DNA of 64,000 nucleotides from Chryseobacterium flavum (GCF_003385595.1 NZ_QNUE01000002.1:347874-411873), one strand, 5' to 3'; positions 54,702 to 63,880 are shown, numbered from the stretch's first letter. Notes: generated by a model from the letters alone, not told the origin. Numbers and translations: made by a program.

Positions 54702-54725
54702 AGAGAGGGGGTAACTTCCCTCTCT
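54702..54725 (+). terminator. Terminator of the peptide unit
   Basis: AGAGAGGG pairs with CCCTCTCT around an 8-nt loop, followed by TTTCT. It separates the peptide/immunity genes from the export genes. Confidence 0.7.
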
Positions 54726-54901
54726 TTTCTCAACTCCCAATCCGTATTTACCGGATAGCAGAATGTGTATACATCATAGGACATTTGTAATGGCGGCCTA
54801 TCAGAATATCTATGTTCAGATTCAGCTGAACTATAAATATAAAACAGAACCTGTATTCCAGGTTATCTCCAATTTATAAAACACAAACTAAGAAATTCAA
54901 T

Positions 54902-54915
54902 TTGTATAGATACAA
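54902..54915. repeat. Inverted repeat TTGTATAGATACAA upstream of the export genes
   Basis: TTGTAT and ATACAA around AG, 40 bp before the membrane-protein ATG. Half-sites match the repeats at 53720 and 53863. Confidence 0.5.
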
Positions 54916-54955
54916 TATATTGACTGTACAATAATTACTTAATTAATGAAAAAAC

Positions 54956-55600
54956 ATGAGAAATTTAATTCTTTTCACAAGCATCGTCTCTTTCTATTTC
55001 CTGCTCACTTATCTGGATAAGCATTATATTACCACAAGCTCAAAAATCTTCGATTTCTTATCTAAAGATTATCCTGACGAAATAGTTCAAGGCTATATAG
55101 AAAGTCAAAAAAAATGGTGGTGGGTAAGCTATATAACAACGTTTATTTTAATTGGAATTAAGATAGCATTAGTTACCTTCTGTCTCAATTTTCTCAAATT
55201 ACTGGACCTTCCGGGTTTAGAAAATATAAAATTTACAGACTTAATGACTCTTGTTTTAACAGCAGAATTTGTGTTTATTATTGCTGGTTTTTACAAGTTT
55301 GCCAACTTTTACGGGATTGATACAGACTATACACTGGAAAGCCTTCAGACTTATTATCCGATCTCACTGCTGAATTATAAGGAATATATTTCTTCCGAAA
55401 AATGGATTGCATATCCTCTACAATTGGTAAATTTTTTTGAACTATTCTATTGGGGAATTCTTGCCTGGGGAATTCAGGAACTTTCTGGAAAAAAAATCAG
55501 CTTTAAAAAATCTTTTGTCCTTACTGCCCTTACTTATGGCACTGGTTTGTTATTTTGGGCAGGGATAATCTCTTTCATGGTATTAAACATCCAGTCTTAA
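54956..55600 (+). CDS. Polytopic membrane protein of the peptide-export locus
   Basis: A 214-aa protein with about five hydrophobic segments (about 3-20, 55-78, 90-115, 155-172, 188-210). Polar loops are rich in Tyr, Asp and Lys. No cysteine pair or known family motif is visible. It is 1 bp from the thioredoxin-like gene and so part of the export unit. Possible roles are redox partner, export accessory or immunity; none can be preferred from sequence. Confidence 0.6.
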   Translation: MRNLILFTSIVSFYFLLTYLDKHYITTSSKIFDFLSKDYPDEIVQGYIESQKKWWWVSYITTFILIGIKIALVTFCLNFLKLLDLPGLENIKFTDLMTLVLTAEFVFIIAGFYKFANFYGIDTDYTLESLQTYYPISLLNYKEYISSEKWIAYPLQLVNFFELFYWGILAWGIQELSGKKISFKKSFVLTALTYGTGLLFWAGIISFMVLNIQS

Positions 55601-55601
55601 T

Positions 55602-56132
55602 ATGGAAAAGAGATTCGTTTTAAAAATAACAGCTATTATTATACCTGTTCTGCTAATTGGAATGATTCTTTACCTTTTATTCTGTTTTCAAAAAAAGAAT
55701 GAGAGAATAAAAACATTAAAAAACATTCCTGTCTTCAGTCTTAAAACAATTGACAATACATTATTTGAGTCAAAAGGCTTAATAGGGCCTTATAGCAAAG
55801 TTATCATTTATTTTAACCCGGATTGTGATTATTGCCGGAAAGAAGCAAAAGAGCTTTCTAAAATACACTACAAATATACTGAGGTTCAATGGATTTGGAT
55901 TGCCAGCGAACCGATAACCGAAATTAAAGAATTTGCTTGCCAATACAATTTGGACCAGTATCAGAATATTCAATGGTGCCAGGATGAGCAAGCCAGGCTT
56001 TATCAGACATTTGGAATGAACAGCATCCCTTATTTTTTAGTTTATGACCACAATAACAGGCTTATTAAAAGATGGTCAGGAGTAATAAAGCTGGAAAAAT
56101 TACTGTCAGAAACCTTACATGAAAAAAAATAA
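55602..56132 (+). CDS. Membrane-anchored thioredoxin-fold protein
   Basis: A 176-aa protein with one N-terminal helix (about 8-29) and a thioredoxin/TlpA-like domain outside the membrane. The redox motif is Cys75-Asp-Tyr-Cys78 in NPDCDYCRKEA, and the cis-proline region is SIPYF (141-145). A second region has Cys113 and Cys126. As both exported peptides carry two cysteines, it probably oxidises or isomerises their disulfides, or keeps them reduced for export. It overlaps the transporter gene by 14 nt, implying coupled expression. Confidence 0.78.
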   Translation: MEKRFVLKITAIIIPVLLIGMILYLLFCFQKKNERIKTLKNIPVFSLKTIDNTLFESKGLIGPYSKVIIYFNPDCDYCRKEAKELSKIHYKYTEVQWIWIASEPITEIKEFACQYNLDQYQNIQWCQDEQARLYQTFGMNSIPYFLVYDHNNRLIKRWSGVIKLEKLLSETLHEKK

Positions 56133-58218
56133 ACTTATACAAAAAACCTTTTCACTTCAAAAAGACCTTACCGATTGTGGTGTAAGCTGTCTTCAATCCC
56201 TGGTAAAATATTATGATGGGAATATTTCACTGGAAACCCTCCGGGAGAAAAGTGGCACAGGAAAAACCGGAACAACATTACTGGGGCTTTATCAGTGCGC
56301 CACAGAAATCGGCTTCGAGGCAGAGGGTTGTGAAGGGGATATCGATACACTCATCAAACATGGTGCACCAGTTATTTTACATGTTATTATCGATCAAAAA
56401 TATGAGCACTATGTAATCTGCTATTCTTTCAATGATAAGAATAATCAGTTTTATATCGGGGATCCTGCAAAGGGATTAGAATACTGGAAAAAAGAATACC
56501 TGAATGAGGTTTGGGTATCCAAAACGTGTCTTACCCTTAAACCGGCTTTATTATTTGAGACCAATACAGTAATTGAGAAAAAGAAAAAAGTTTGGCTAAA
56601 ACATCTTATTAAAGAAGATCAGGAAGCCATTTACACGATTATCATACTTGGATTTATTTTTACTTTGTTGGGAATGTCTATGTCTGTATTCTCACAAAAA
56701 CTAATTGATGATATCCTTCCGAAACAAAAAATTCACCTTCTTCTGTTAAGCATCTCTTTTCTTGGGTTTCTTCTTTTTGCAAGAATTGGTATCCAGGCTT
56801 TGAGAGAACTATATAACATTAAACAAAGTAGGTCATTCAATGAGAGAATCAACAAACAGTTTTACTCCTCACTTCTCCACCTCCCTAAAATATTCTTTGA
56901 TACCCGGAAAATTGGAGACTTCGTAGCACGACTGAATGATACCCAGAGAATTCAAACTGTTATAAAACAATTGATAACCAATACTGTTGTTGACACTTTA
57001 GGGGTTCTGATATCCATAGGTTTTCTTTTTGCCTACGCCTGGAAGCTTGCAGTGGTTTGTATTATTATATCTCCCATTGTCTTTTTAATACTGTTTAGTT
57101 TTAATAAAAAAATTATTGAAGCCCAGAGTAATGTAATGCAATCTTACAGCGCACGCGAATCTAACTATATTGACAGTATAAAAGGAATAGATGTGATCAA
57201 AGCATTCTCAAAGCAGTATTTATTTGAAAAAAGAAATGAGGCCGTTTTCAGCCTTTATCAGCGCAGGGTATTTGAACTTGGAAAACTTAATCTTACCATA
57301 TCATTATATTCAGGAGCAGCTTTGGTTGTTTTTCTTCTTCTCATCATAGGATTATCGTCTTACGGGGTACTGAATGGTACTATTAAAATTGGTGAACTTA
57401 CTGCTATTATAGGAATTTCTTCTTCACTTCTTTCTTCTATTACTAATCTTGCACTGATTACAATTCCTCTACAGGAAGCAAGAGTCGCTTTTAACAGGAT
57501 GTTTGAATATTCTTCTTTGAAAAAAGAAGAAACAGAAGGAAAAGAGATTAAAAATATAGATTCCATTGATGTAATAAACATAGATTTCAGATTTAATGGC
57601 AGAAGCCGGCTTCTTCATCGGATAACTCTTTCCCTGGAACAGGGAAAAGTCACTTGTGTTCTTGGAGAAAGTGGTTGTGGTAAAACCACTTTTACAGAAA
57701 TTCTGCAAAAAAATTATTCTCCCGAAAATGGAGCGATCATTATAAATAACAACATCAACTTAAAAGATATATCAATTCAGGCATGGCGAAGTTTAACCGG
57801 TGTTGTCCCCCAAAACATTCAGCTATTTAACGGAAATATACTGGAAAACATTATTCTCAGTGAAGAAGTTAATGAGCATAAATTACAGAAGGTTATCTCA
57901 TTAGGCTTTGATGCTTTTATTGATTCATTACCTCAAGGGTTCTTCACCCTGGCAGGTGAAGAAGGTATTAATTTATCAGGAGGCCAGAAACAACTGCTTG
58001 GATGGATGCGTGCGTTGTATCATGACCCTCAATTCTTAATTCTGGACGAACCCACCTCTTCTCTGGATAAGGAGAACAGAATGTTTATCTGTAAACTGAT
58101 TGAGAAGATAAAGTCTGAAAAAATCATCATGATCATCAGCCATCATCTGGAAGAAGTAAAGGAAATGTGTGATGACATGATCATCATTAATAAACCAAAA
58201 GTTCCTGATCTTGGCTAA
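56119..58218 (+). CDS. Peptidase-containing ABC transporter (C39 PCAT)
   Basis: A 699-aa maturation-and-export transporter. The N-terminal C39 peptidase (about 10-140) has the oxyanion Gln14, catalytic Cys20 (TDCGVSCL), His97 (EHYVICY) and Asp115 (IGDPAKG); it cuts after double-glycine leaders. About six membrane helices follow (170-455), then an ATPase domain with Walker A GESGCGKTT (516-524), signature LSGGQ (619-623), Walker B FLILDEPTSSLD and the H-loop ISHH. All motifs are intact. Its likely substrates are the two GG-peptides upstream. No HlyD-like or TolC-like partner lies nearby. Confidence 0.93.
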   Translation: MKKNKLIQKTFSLQKDLTDCGVSCLQSLVKYYDGNISLETLREKSGTGKTGTTLLGLYQCATEIGFEAEGCEGDIDTLIKHGAPVILHVIIDQKYEHYVICYSFNDKNNQFYIGDPAKGLEYWKKEYLNEVWVSKTCLTLKPALLFETNTVIEKKKKVWLKHLIKEDQEAIYTIIILGFIFTLLGMSMSVFSQKLIDDILPKQKIHLLLLSISFLGFLLFARIGIQALRELYNIKQSRSFNERINKQFYSSLLHLPKIFFDTRKIGDFVARLNDTQRIQTVIKQLITNTVVDTLGVLISIGFLFAYAWKLAVVCIIISPIVFLILFSFNKKIIEAQSNVMQSYSARESNYIDSIKGIDVIKAFSKQYLFEKRNEAVFSLYQRRVFELGKLNLTISLYSGAALVVFLLLIIGLSSYGVLNGTIKIGELTAIIGISSSLLSSITNLALITIPLQEARVAFNRMFEYSSLKKEETEGKEIKNIDSIDVINIDFRFNGRSRLLHRITLSLEQGKVTCVLGESGCGKTTFTEILQKNYSPENGAIIINNNINLKDISIQAWRSLTGVVPQNIQLFNGNILENIILSEEVNEHKLQKVISLGFDAFIDSLPQGFFTLAGEEGINLSGGQKQLLGWMRALYHDPQFLILDEPTSSLDKENRMFICKLIEKIKSEKIIMIISHHLEEVKEMCDDMIIINKPKVPDLG

Positions 58219-58237
58219 GATCTTAATTTTATACAAA

Positions 58238-58267
58238 AAAATCCCTGAATTTTTCTTCAGGGCTTTT
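58238..58267. terminator. Bidirectional terminator between PCAT and GLPGLI genes
   Basis: CCCTGAA pairs with TTCAGGG around TTTTTC, with A-run before and T-run after, serving both convergent genes. Confidence 0.75.
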
Positions 58268-58270
58268 TAA

Positions 58271-59125
58271 TTATTGCAGTTCGATTGGATTACTGCTCTT
58301 CTTCACTTCCTCTTTTACCCGTTCTTCCATTCTCTTCCTCATATCTGCAGGATTCTGATTTCTTCCGCCTGCTCCACTTCTGCCTCCAGTCCGTATGGTA
58401 GTAGAAAAGCTGCCTTGTCCCCCACCCTGGTTCATAAATGCTGCCGGATCACTTTTATACTTTTGCTGCTGCTTTACAAAATCAGCTCTTTTTACCTTAA
58501 TTGTATTTCCAAACTGGTTCAGCTCCGGAAATTCAGCAATCTTATAATTCTTCATCAGGTCAAAAGAATAATCTCCTTTCTCATCTTCCACTTTCACCAC
58601 TAATCCCGGAAGCCCGCCAAATTTATAAGGCCCATCCTGATAGGGAAGATCTGTAGTGAACCATGCCGTCCATTTTCTTCCAGCAAAATCCGTTTCTGCC
58701 TTTTGAACCTTATATTCCCCGATTTTTGTGGTTTCTGAAGAAATCGTCCAGCTAAGCGGTCTGTCTTCTTCATAGGAATACATGTCTCTCCCGATACGGT
58801 CTTTAAAAAAAATTTTCTGGTTTGTTTTATCTTTTTCAACAGAATAATTAATACTGGTTCTCAGGTTTTCCATCTGATCCCTGTTAATACTTCCTCTTCC
58901 ACCACCTCCCTGGAAAGCTTTCTGCATAATAGAATCTCTTTTGATCCGGTTTTCAGAATAAAAAACTGACTTCTCCGGAGAAATATCCAAATATGCATTT
59001 TCTGTCTTAACTTCACTTTTATTTTCAGCATCAGGCTTCATCGTTACCTGATACACAAACCTGTTTACCTGTGCTGAAATATGCTGTATAAAGAGGGCCA
59101 GAGCAATAATGCCTAATTTTTTCAT
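58271..59125 (-). CDS. GLPGLI-family exported protein
   Basis: A 284-aa protein with a signal peptide (about 1-18, ending ISAQV) and the family hallmark segment YKFGGLPGLVVKVEDEKGDYSF (here GLPGLV). GLPGLI proteins are common and multiplied in Bacteroidetes with no known function. A Gly-rich tract (about residues 72-80) and a Gly/Arg-rich stretch near the C-terminus are low-complexity. Confidence 0.85.
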   Translation of the reverse strand: MKKLGIIALALFIQHISAQVNRFVYQVTMKPDAENKSEVKTENAYLDISPEKSVFYSENRIKRDSIMQKAFQGGGGRGSINRDQMENLRTSINYSVEKDKTNQKIFFKDRIGRDMYSYEEDRPLSWTISSETTKIGEYKVQKAETDFAGRKWTAWFTTDLPYQDGPYKFGGLPGLVVKVEDEKGDYSFDLMKNYKIAEFPELNQFGNTIKVKRADFVKQQQKYKSDPAAFMNQGGGQGSFSTTIRTGGRSGAGGRNQNPADMRKRMEERVKEEVKKSSNPIELQ

Positions 59126-59234
59126 TTTTGAATTATTTATGTTTTGGATTTCAAAAGATTACCAAGGTTAAAGCCATCAATAATAAAAATCGATAAAATA
59201 AAAATGCTGATTTTTATATCCTGATTTTTGTTCG

Positions 59235-59242
59235 TATTTTTG
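59235..59242 (+). promoter_or_regulatory. Promoter -7 element of the suf operon (TATTTTTG)
   Basis: Exact TAnnTTTG, 28 nt before the sufA-like ATG. The leader contains TTCTAAATAA at 59256-59265, also present in the sufS leader. Confidence 0.45.
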
Positions 59243-59270
59243 CATCATTAAATCATTCTAAATAAATACA

Positions 59271-59600
59271 ATGATAAAAGTATCAGACCAAGCAAAGGAG
59301 AAAGCCATCCAGCTGATGACAGAAGATGGTTTTAACCCTGCTGAAGATTATATAAGAGTGGGAGTTAAAAGCGGAGGGTGCTCCGGACTGGAATATGTTT
59401 TAAAATTTGACAACCAAAAGACAGATACGGATCAGATTTTTGAAGATAATAACATTAAAATTGTTATAGACAAAAAATCCATCCTTTATTTAGCAGGGAC
59501 AACTCTTGAATATTCAGGAGGATTGAACGGAAAAGGGTTTGTATTTAACAACCCTAATGCATCCAGAACATGTGGATGTGGTGAATCATTTAGTCTTTAG
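59271..59600 (+). CDS. sufA: SufA/IscA-family A-type Fe-S carrier
   Basis: A 109-aa HesB-fold carrier that accepts clusters from the SufBCD scaffold and passes them to apo-proteins. The three cluster cysteines are visible: GGCSGLEY (one) and CGCGESF (two) at the C-terminus. Length is standard. It opens the suf operon; a desulfurase is missing here because sufS lies elsewhere. ErpA-type naming is also possible. Confidence 0.9.
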   Translation: MIKVSDQAKEKAIQLMTEDGFNPAEDYIRVGVKSGGCSGLEYVLKFDNQKTDTDQIFEDNNIKIVIDKKSILYLAGTTLEYSGGLNGKGFVFNNPNASRTCGCGESFSL

Positions 59601-59648
59601 AGAAAGACATTGGATACTAGAGATCTGCATTCAGGCTTATCTGACCGC

Positions 59649-59674
59649 TGAAATCTAAAATCTGAAATCTAAAA
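59649..59674 (+). repeat. Short tandem repeat upstream of sufB
   Basis: TGAAATCTAAAA occurs twice (59649-59660 and 59663-59674) with a 14-bp period, in the 81-bp gap between the sufA-like gene and sufB. Confidence 0.5.
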
Positions 59675-59681
59675 AATAATA

Positions 59682-61130
59682 ATGAGTAAATACACTGAAG
59701 ACGATTTAAGAGTCGATCTAGAAAATAAAAAATATGAATTCGGTTGGGAAACGAAGATTGATTATGAAGATTTCCCGACTGGTCTGAATGAGGACATCAT
59801 CCGTGCAATCTCTGCAAAAAAAGAAGAGCCTGAATGGATGACGGAGTGGCGTCTTGAATCTTTCAAAATCTGGCAAAAAATGGTAGAACCTGAATGGGCT
59901 AATATCAAATATGAAAAGCCGGATTTTCAAGCAATCCGCTACTATGCTGCTCCAAAAGTAAAACCTGAACTGGCAAGTCTTGACGAAGTAGATCCTGAGC
60001 TATTGAAAACTTTCGAAAAGCTGGGGATTAATATTGAAGAACAAAAAAGACTTTCAGGTGTGGCAGTAGATATTGTTATGGACTCAGTTTCTGTGAAAAC
60101 TACTTTCCAGGAAACACTGGCAGAAAAAGGAATCATTTTCTGCTCGATTTCTGAGGCTATTAAAAACCACCCGGACCTGGTAAGAAAATATCTTGGAAAA
60201 GTAGTTCCGAGAGGTGATAACTTTTATGCAGCACTAAACTCCGCAGTATTCTCTGACGGAAGTTTCTGTTATATTCCTAAAGGTGTGAAATGCCCGATGG
60301 AACTTTCTACATACTTCCGTATCAACCAGGCAGGAACCGGCCAGTTTGAAAGAACACTTGTCATTGCAGATGAAGGAAGTTATGTTTCTTACCTTGAGGG
60401 TTGTACAGCGCCTTCAAGAGATGAAAACCAATTGCACGCAGCAGTTGTGGAGCTGATTGCCTTAGACAACGCTGAGATTAAGTATTCAACAGTTCAGAAC
60501 TGGTATCCCGGGAATGAAGAAGGAAAAGGAGGAGTTTTCAATTTTGTAACAAAAAGAGGGCTTTGTGAAAGGAATGCAAAAATTTCATGGACACAGGTGG
60601 AAACAGGTTCTGCAGTAACATGGAAATATCCATCTTGTATTCTGAAAGGTGACGGGTCAATCGGAGAGTTCTACTCTATTGCTGTAACCAATAATCACCA
60701 ATATGCAGATACAGGAACAAAGATGATCCATATTGGAAAAAATACAAAATCTACCATCATATCCAAAGGAATCTCTGCAGGAAAATCTCAAAACTCATAC
60801 AGAGGACTGGTAAAAGTAATGCCATCAGCGAAAGGAGCAAGAAACTTTTCTCAATGTGATTCTTTGTTAATGGGTAATGAATGCGGTGCCCACACCTTTC
60901 CTTATATTGAAATCAAAGATCCGTCTGCACAGTTAGAACACGAAGCTACCACTTCGAAAATCGGAGAAGATCAGATTTTCTACTGCAATCAGAGAGGAAT
61001 TGATACAGAAAGAGCAATTGCACTGATCGTAAATGGTTTCAGTAAAGAAGTCTTGAATAAGCTTCCAATGGAGTTTGCCATCGAAGCACAAAAATTACTG
61101 GAAATTTCATTAGAGGGATCTGTAGGATAA
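59682..61130 (+). CDS. sufB: Fe-S cluster scaffold protein SufB
   Basis: The scaffold of SufBC2D on which clusters are built, 482 aa. The conserved C-terminal beta-helix region includes [21 protein letters not shown] (recognised as [10 protein letters not shown] and [14 protein letters not shown]) and FYCNQRGID with the catalytic-core Cys. SufB is normally next to SufC; here one GNAT gene lies between them. Sequence and length match closely. Confidence 0.95.
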   Translation: MSKYTEDDLRVDLENKKYEFGWETKIDYEDFPTGLNEDIIRAISAKKEEPEWMTEWRLESFKIWQKMVEPEWANIKYEKPDFQAIRYYAAPKVKPELASLDEVDPELLKTFEKLGINIEEQKRLSGVAVDIVMDSVSVKTTFQETLAEKGIIFCSISEAIKNHPDLVRKYLGKVVPRGDNFYAALNSAVFSDGSFCYIPKGVKCPMELSTYFRINQAGTGQFERTLVIADEGSYVSYLEGCTAPSRDENQLHAAVVELIALDNAEIKYSTVQNWYPGNEEGKGGVFNFVTKRGLCERNAKISWTQVETGSAVTWKYPSCILKGDGSIGEFYSIAVTNNHQYADTGTKMIHIGKNTKSTIISKGISAGKSQNSYRGLVKVMPSAKGARNFSQCDSLLMGNECGAHTFPYIEIKDPSAQLEHEATTSKIGEDQIFYCNQRGIDTERAIALIVNGFSKEVLNKLPMEFAIEAQKLLEISLEGSVG

Positions 61131-61136
61131 AAAAAT

Positions 61137-61643
61137 ATGATAGCGACAGAACGATTAATTTTAAGGAAGCCCGTAGAAGAAGACTTTGCAAGGTTCTTTG
61201 AGATTAATCATGATCCTGAAACCAATAAGCATAACCCAAGCGGGCCAATGAATCTGGAAAAAGCAGAAAGCACATTTATAAAAATGCTTGAACATTGGAA
61301 AAAATATCATTTTGGAAGCTGGGCAATTGTTGAAAAGGATAATCCTGAAAACATTATAGGTTTTGGAGGTCTGAGTTATAAATTATATGGAGAGGAAGAA
61401 AAGCTGAATCTTGGTTATCGTTTTGCTCCCGGGGCATGGGGGAACGGATATGCCACAGAATTCACGAAAAAAGCTATAGCCTTTGGATTGAATGACAGCA
61501 ATAAAGAAGAAATATTCGGAGTTGTTCGTCCTGATAATATAGCTTCCGTTAAAGTTTTGGAAAAGGCAGGAATGACCCAAATAGGAACACTTAATGATGT
61601 TCCCGGTCAACCTGAAAGTTTAGTATATAGAATTCAAAAATAA
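61137..61643 (+). CDS. GNAT-family N-acetyltransferase inside the suf operon
   Basis: A 168-aa RimJ/RimL-like acetyltransferase with LGYRFAPGAWGNGYATEFTKKAI as the acetyl-CoA site (LGYRFAP, GNGYATE) and VLEKAGMTQIG near the end. It starts 6 bp after sufB and ends 18 bp before sufC, so it is cotranscribed. No link between this family and Fe-S assembly is established; it may simply have been inserted into the operon. Substrate unknown. Confidence 0.82.
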   Translation: MIATERLILRKPVEEDFARFFEINHDPETNKHNPSGPMNLEKAESTFIKMLEHWKKYHFGSWAIVEKDNPENIIGFGGLSYKLYGEEEKLNLGYRFAPGAWGNGYATEFTKKAIAFGLNDSNKEEIFGVVRPDNIASVKVLEKAGMTQIGTLNDVPGQPESLVYRIQK

Positions 61644-61661
61644 TTTGTTTAAGCAAATAAA

Positions 61662-62405
61662 ATGTTAGAAATTAAAAACCTTCACGCCAAAATTGAAGAT
61701 GGCGCAGAAATATTAAAGGGTATTAATCTTGAAATAAAACCGGGTGAAGTTCACGCTATCATGGGGCCGAACGGAGCCGGTAAATCCACACTTTCTTCTG
61801 TAATTGCCGGTAAGGAGGATTACGAAGTAACCGGTGGGGAAATTCTTTTCGAGGGAGAAGATATCAGTGAAGATGCTCCTGAAGAAAGAGCTCATAAAGG
61901 GATTTTCCTTTCTTTCCAGTATCCGGTAGAAATTCCAGGGGTTTCTGTTACAAACTTTATAAAAGCAGCCCTGAATGAAACCAGAAAAGCTAACGGGTTG
62001 GAAGAAATGCCGGCGAAAGAAATGCTTGCTTTAATTCGTGAAAAATCTGAAAAGCTGGGAATCAAAAAAGATTTCCTTTCCAGATCACTGAATGAAGGAT
62101 TCTCTGGTGGAGAGAAGAAAAGAAATGAAATTTTCCAGATGATGATGCTTAATCCCAAGTTAGCTATTCTTGATGAAACAGATTCAGGATTAGATATTGA
62201 TGCTTTAAGAATCGTTGCTGATGGAGTAAATTATTTTAAAAATGAAGGAAATGCAGTTCTTCTGATTACTCACTATCAGAGATTGCTTAACTATATTCAA
62301 CCTGACTTTGTTCACGTTCTGGCCAATGGAAAAATCATCAAAACCGGTGATAAATCCTTAGCCCTTGAGCTTGAAGAAAAAGGGTACGACTGGCTTCTTA
62401 ACTAA
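61662..62405 (+). CDS. sufC: SufC ATPase of the Fe-S assembly complex
   Basis: A 247-aa ABC ATPase that drives conformational change in SufBC2D. Walker [10 protein letters not shown], signature [10 protein letters not shown] and Walker [13 protein letters not shown] are all present, and the D-loop/His-loop (LITHYQR) follow. Standard SufC length and motifs. Confidence 0.95.
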   Translation: MLEIKNLHAKIEDGAEILKGINLEIKPGEVHAIMGPNGAGKSTLSSVIAGKEDYEVTGGEILFEGEDISEDAPEERAHKGIFLSFQYPVEIPGVSVTNFIKAALNETRKANGLEEMPAKEMLALIREKSEKLGIKKDFLSRSLNEGFSGGEKKRNEIFQMMMLNPKLAILDETDSGLDIDALRIVADGVNYFKNEGNAVLLITHYQRLLNYIQPDFVHVLANGKIIKTGDKSLALELEEKGYDWLLN

Positions 62406-62545
62406 GAGGGAAACCGGTCATTTCAGAGATTAAAGTTTTAGCAGCCTCCTGAACTGAAGGCTGGCAAAATGAAGAACCTCTACTTAAAAAATCAGATTCC
62501 ATATTCCCTGGAATGGCAATATTTTAGTTCAAATAAAAAGAAAAA

Positions 62546-63880
62546 ATGGTGCAAACCACAGATATACCAGTAATGGCATTAAAAGAACAGATTATAGAGA
62601 ACCATAATGAATTTTTGGAGAGTCTTCGTCACAGGTTTCTGGATGATGAAAGAAAAGCTGCTCTGCAAAGATTTGAAAACATTGGTTTTCCAACAAAAAA
62701 AGACGAAGAATATAAATATACCAATCTGAAGGAGATCACGGAAAAAAGCTATAGCTTCTTCCCGAAAGAGAGCCATAACATCACTAAAGAACAGTTTGAC
62801 CAACTGCATTTAGGAGAGGAACATTTCGATTGGATTGTTTTTGTAAACGGTACACTTCACAAAGAATTATCAAAAATTTCAATTGAAAATGCAGAATTTC
62901 TTTCATTCAATTATGCACTGAATGATGAAAAACATAAAGAAGTTTTTGATCAGTACTTTAACAGTATTGCATCTAAGGATCTTGCTTTCACTAATTTGAA
63001 CCTGGCGTACTGTAAATATGGGTTCTTTTTAAAAGTTCCTAAAAATGTAGTCATTGAAAAACCTATTCATATTTTCTACATTTCTCAGAACCAGGAAGAA
63101 AATACGTTTTACAATACCCGAAATTTACTGATCGTAGAAGAAGGTGCAAAGGTAGAAGTTATTGAAAGCCATCATAATTTTGACAGCACATATGTGTTGA
63201 CGAATTCTGTAACAGAAATCTTCACATATCCCAATGCCAAAGCAGACTGGCATAAGTTACAGAATGATAATAATACCTCCTATCTTATTGACCACACTTT
63301 TGCAAAACAGGAAAAAGACAGTCTGACTACTGTAAATACATTCTCCTTTGGTGGAAAACTGGTAAGAAATAATCTGGATTTCATTCATAATGGACAGAAT
63401 ATCAATTCATTTATGAACGGAATTACAATTATAGGAAAAGATCAGCTGGTAGATCATCATACAGCAGTTCACCACAATTATCCGAACTGTGAAAGCTATC
63501 AAAATTATAAAGGTATTTTCGATGGCAATGCTCATGGGGTTTTCAACGGAAAGGTCTTTGTTGACAAAATTGCACAGAAAACGAATGCATACCAGCAGAA
63601 TAATAACGTTTTGCTAAGTGAAGGAGCAAGCATAGATACAAAACCACAATTGGAAATCTTTGCTGATGATGTGAAATGCTCTCATGGATGTACAGTAGGA
63701 CAACTGAACGAAGATGCCCTATTTTATCTGAGAGCCAGAGGAATTTCTAAAAAAGAAGCTCAGGCCCTGCTCTTGTATGCCTTTGCTAATGATGCCATGC
63801 AAAACATCGATATCGAGCCGCTTAAGGAAAAGATATCAAAGTTACTGGCCGAGAAATTAGAAGTAGATATAGAATTTTAA
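62546..63880 (+). CDS. sufD: Fe-S assembly protein SufD
   Basis: The SufB paralogue and partner in SufBC2D, 444 aa. The C-terminal beta-helix core is clear (SHGCTVGQLNEDALFYLRARGI, with the conserved His/Cys SHGC, and ALLLYAFAND). The start at 62546 is preceded by an A-rich tract typical of Bacteroidetes initiation; an ATG at 62573 (MALKEQ) is an alternative that would drop nine residues. The 140-bp gap after sufC holds no convincing gene. Confidence 0.93.
   Translation: MVQTTDIPVMALKEQIIENHNEFLESLRHRFLDDERKAALQRFENIGFPTKKDEEYKYTNLKEITEKSYSFFPKESHNITKEQFDQLHLGEEHFDWIVFVNGTLHKELSKISIENAEFLSFNYALNDEKHKEVFDQYFNSIASKDLAFTNLNLAYCKYGFFLKVPKNVVIEKPIHIFYISQNQEENTFYNTRNLLIVEEGAKVEVIESHHNFDSTYVLTNSVTEIFTYPNAKADWHKLQNDNNTSYLIDHTFAKQEKDSLTTVNTFSFGGKLVRNNLDFIHNGQNINSFMNGITIIGKDQLVDHHTAVHHNYPNCESYQNYKGIFDGNAHGVFNGKVFVDKIAQKTNAYQQNNNVLLSEGASIDTKPQLEIFADDVKCSHGCTVGQLNEDALFYLRARGISKKEAQALLLYAFANDAMQNIDIEPLKEKISKLLAEKLEVDIEF

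Larger units (their letters stand above)
54639..54955. other. Intergenic region between the peptide unit and the export genes
   Basis: 317 bp. It holds a terminator (54702-54725) and an inverted repeat (54902-54915). No exact TAnnTTTG box was found, so the export-gene promoter is unidentified. Confidence 0.5.

Noticed and set aside
53662..58218. Prophage or insertion sequence origin of the peptide island
   Set aside because: No integrase, transposase, tRNA or flanking direct repeats were seen; only AT-richness sets it apart.
59649..59674. Repeat before sufB as a CRISPR or mobile-element remnant
   Set aside because: Only two 12-bp units without spacers or associated genes.
62469..62573. 34-aa ORF between sufC and sufD whose stop overlaps an in-frame sufD ATG (TAATG)
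   Set aside because: The peptide is low-complexity, overlaps the better-supported sufD start at 62546, and has no recognisable features.
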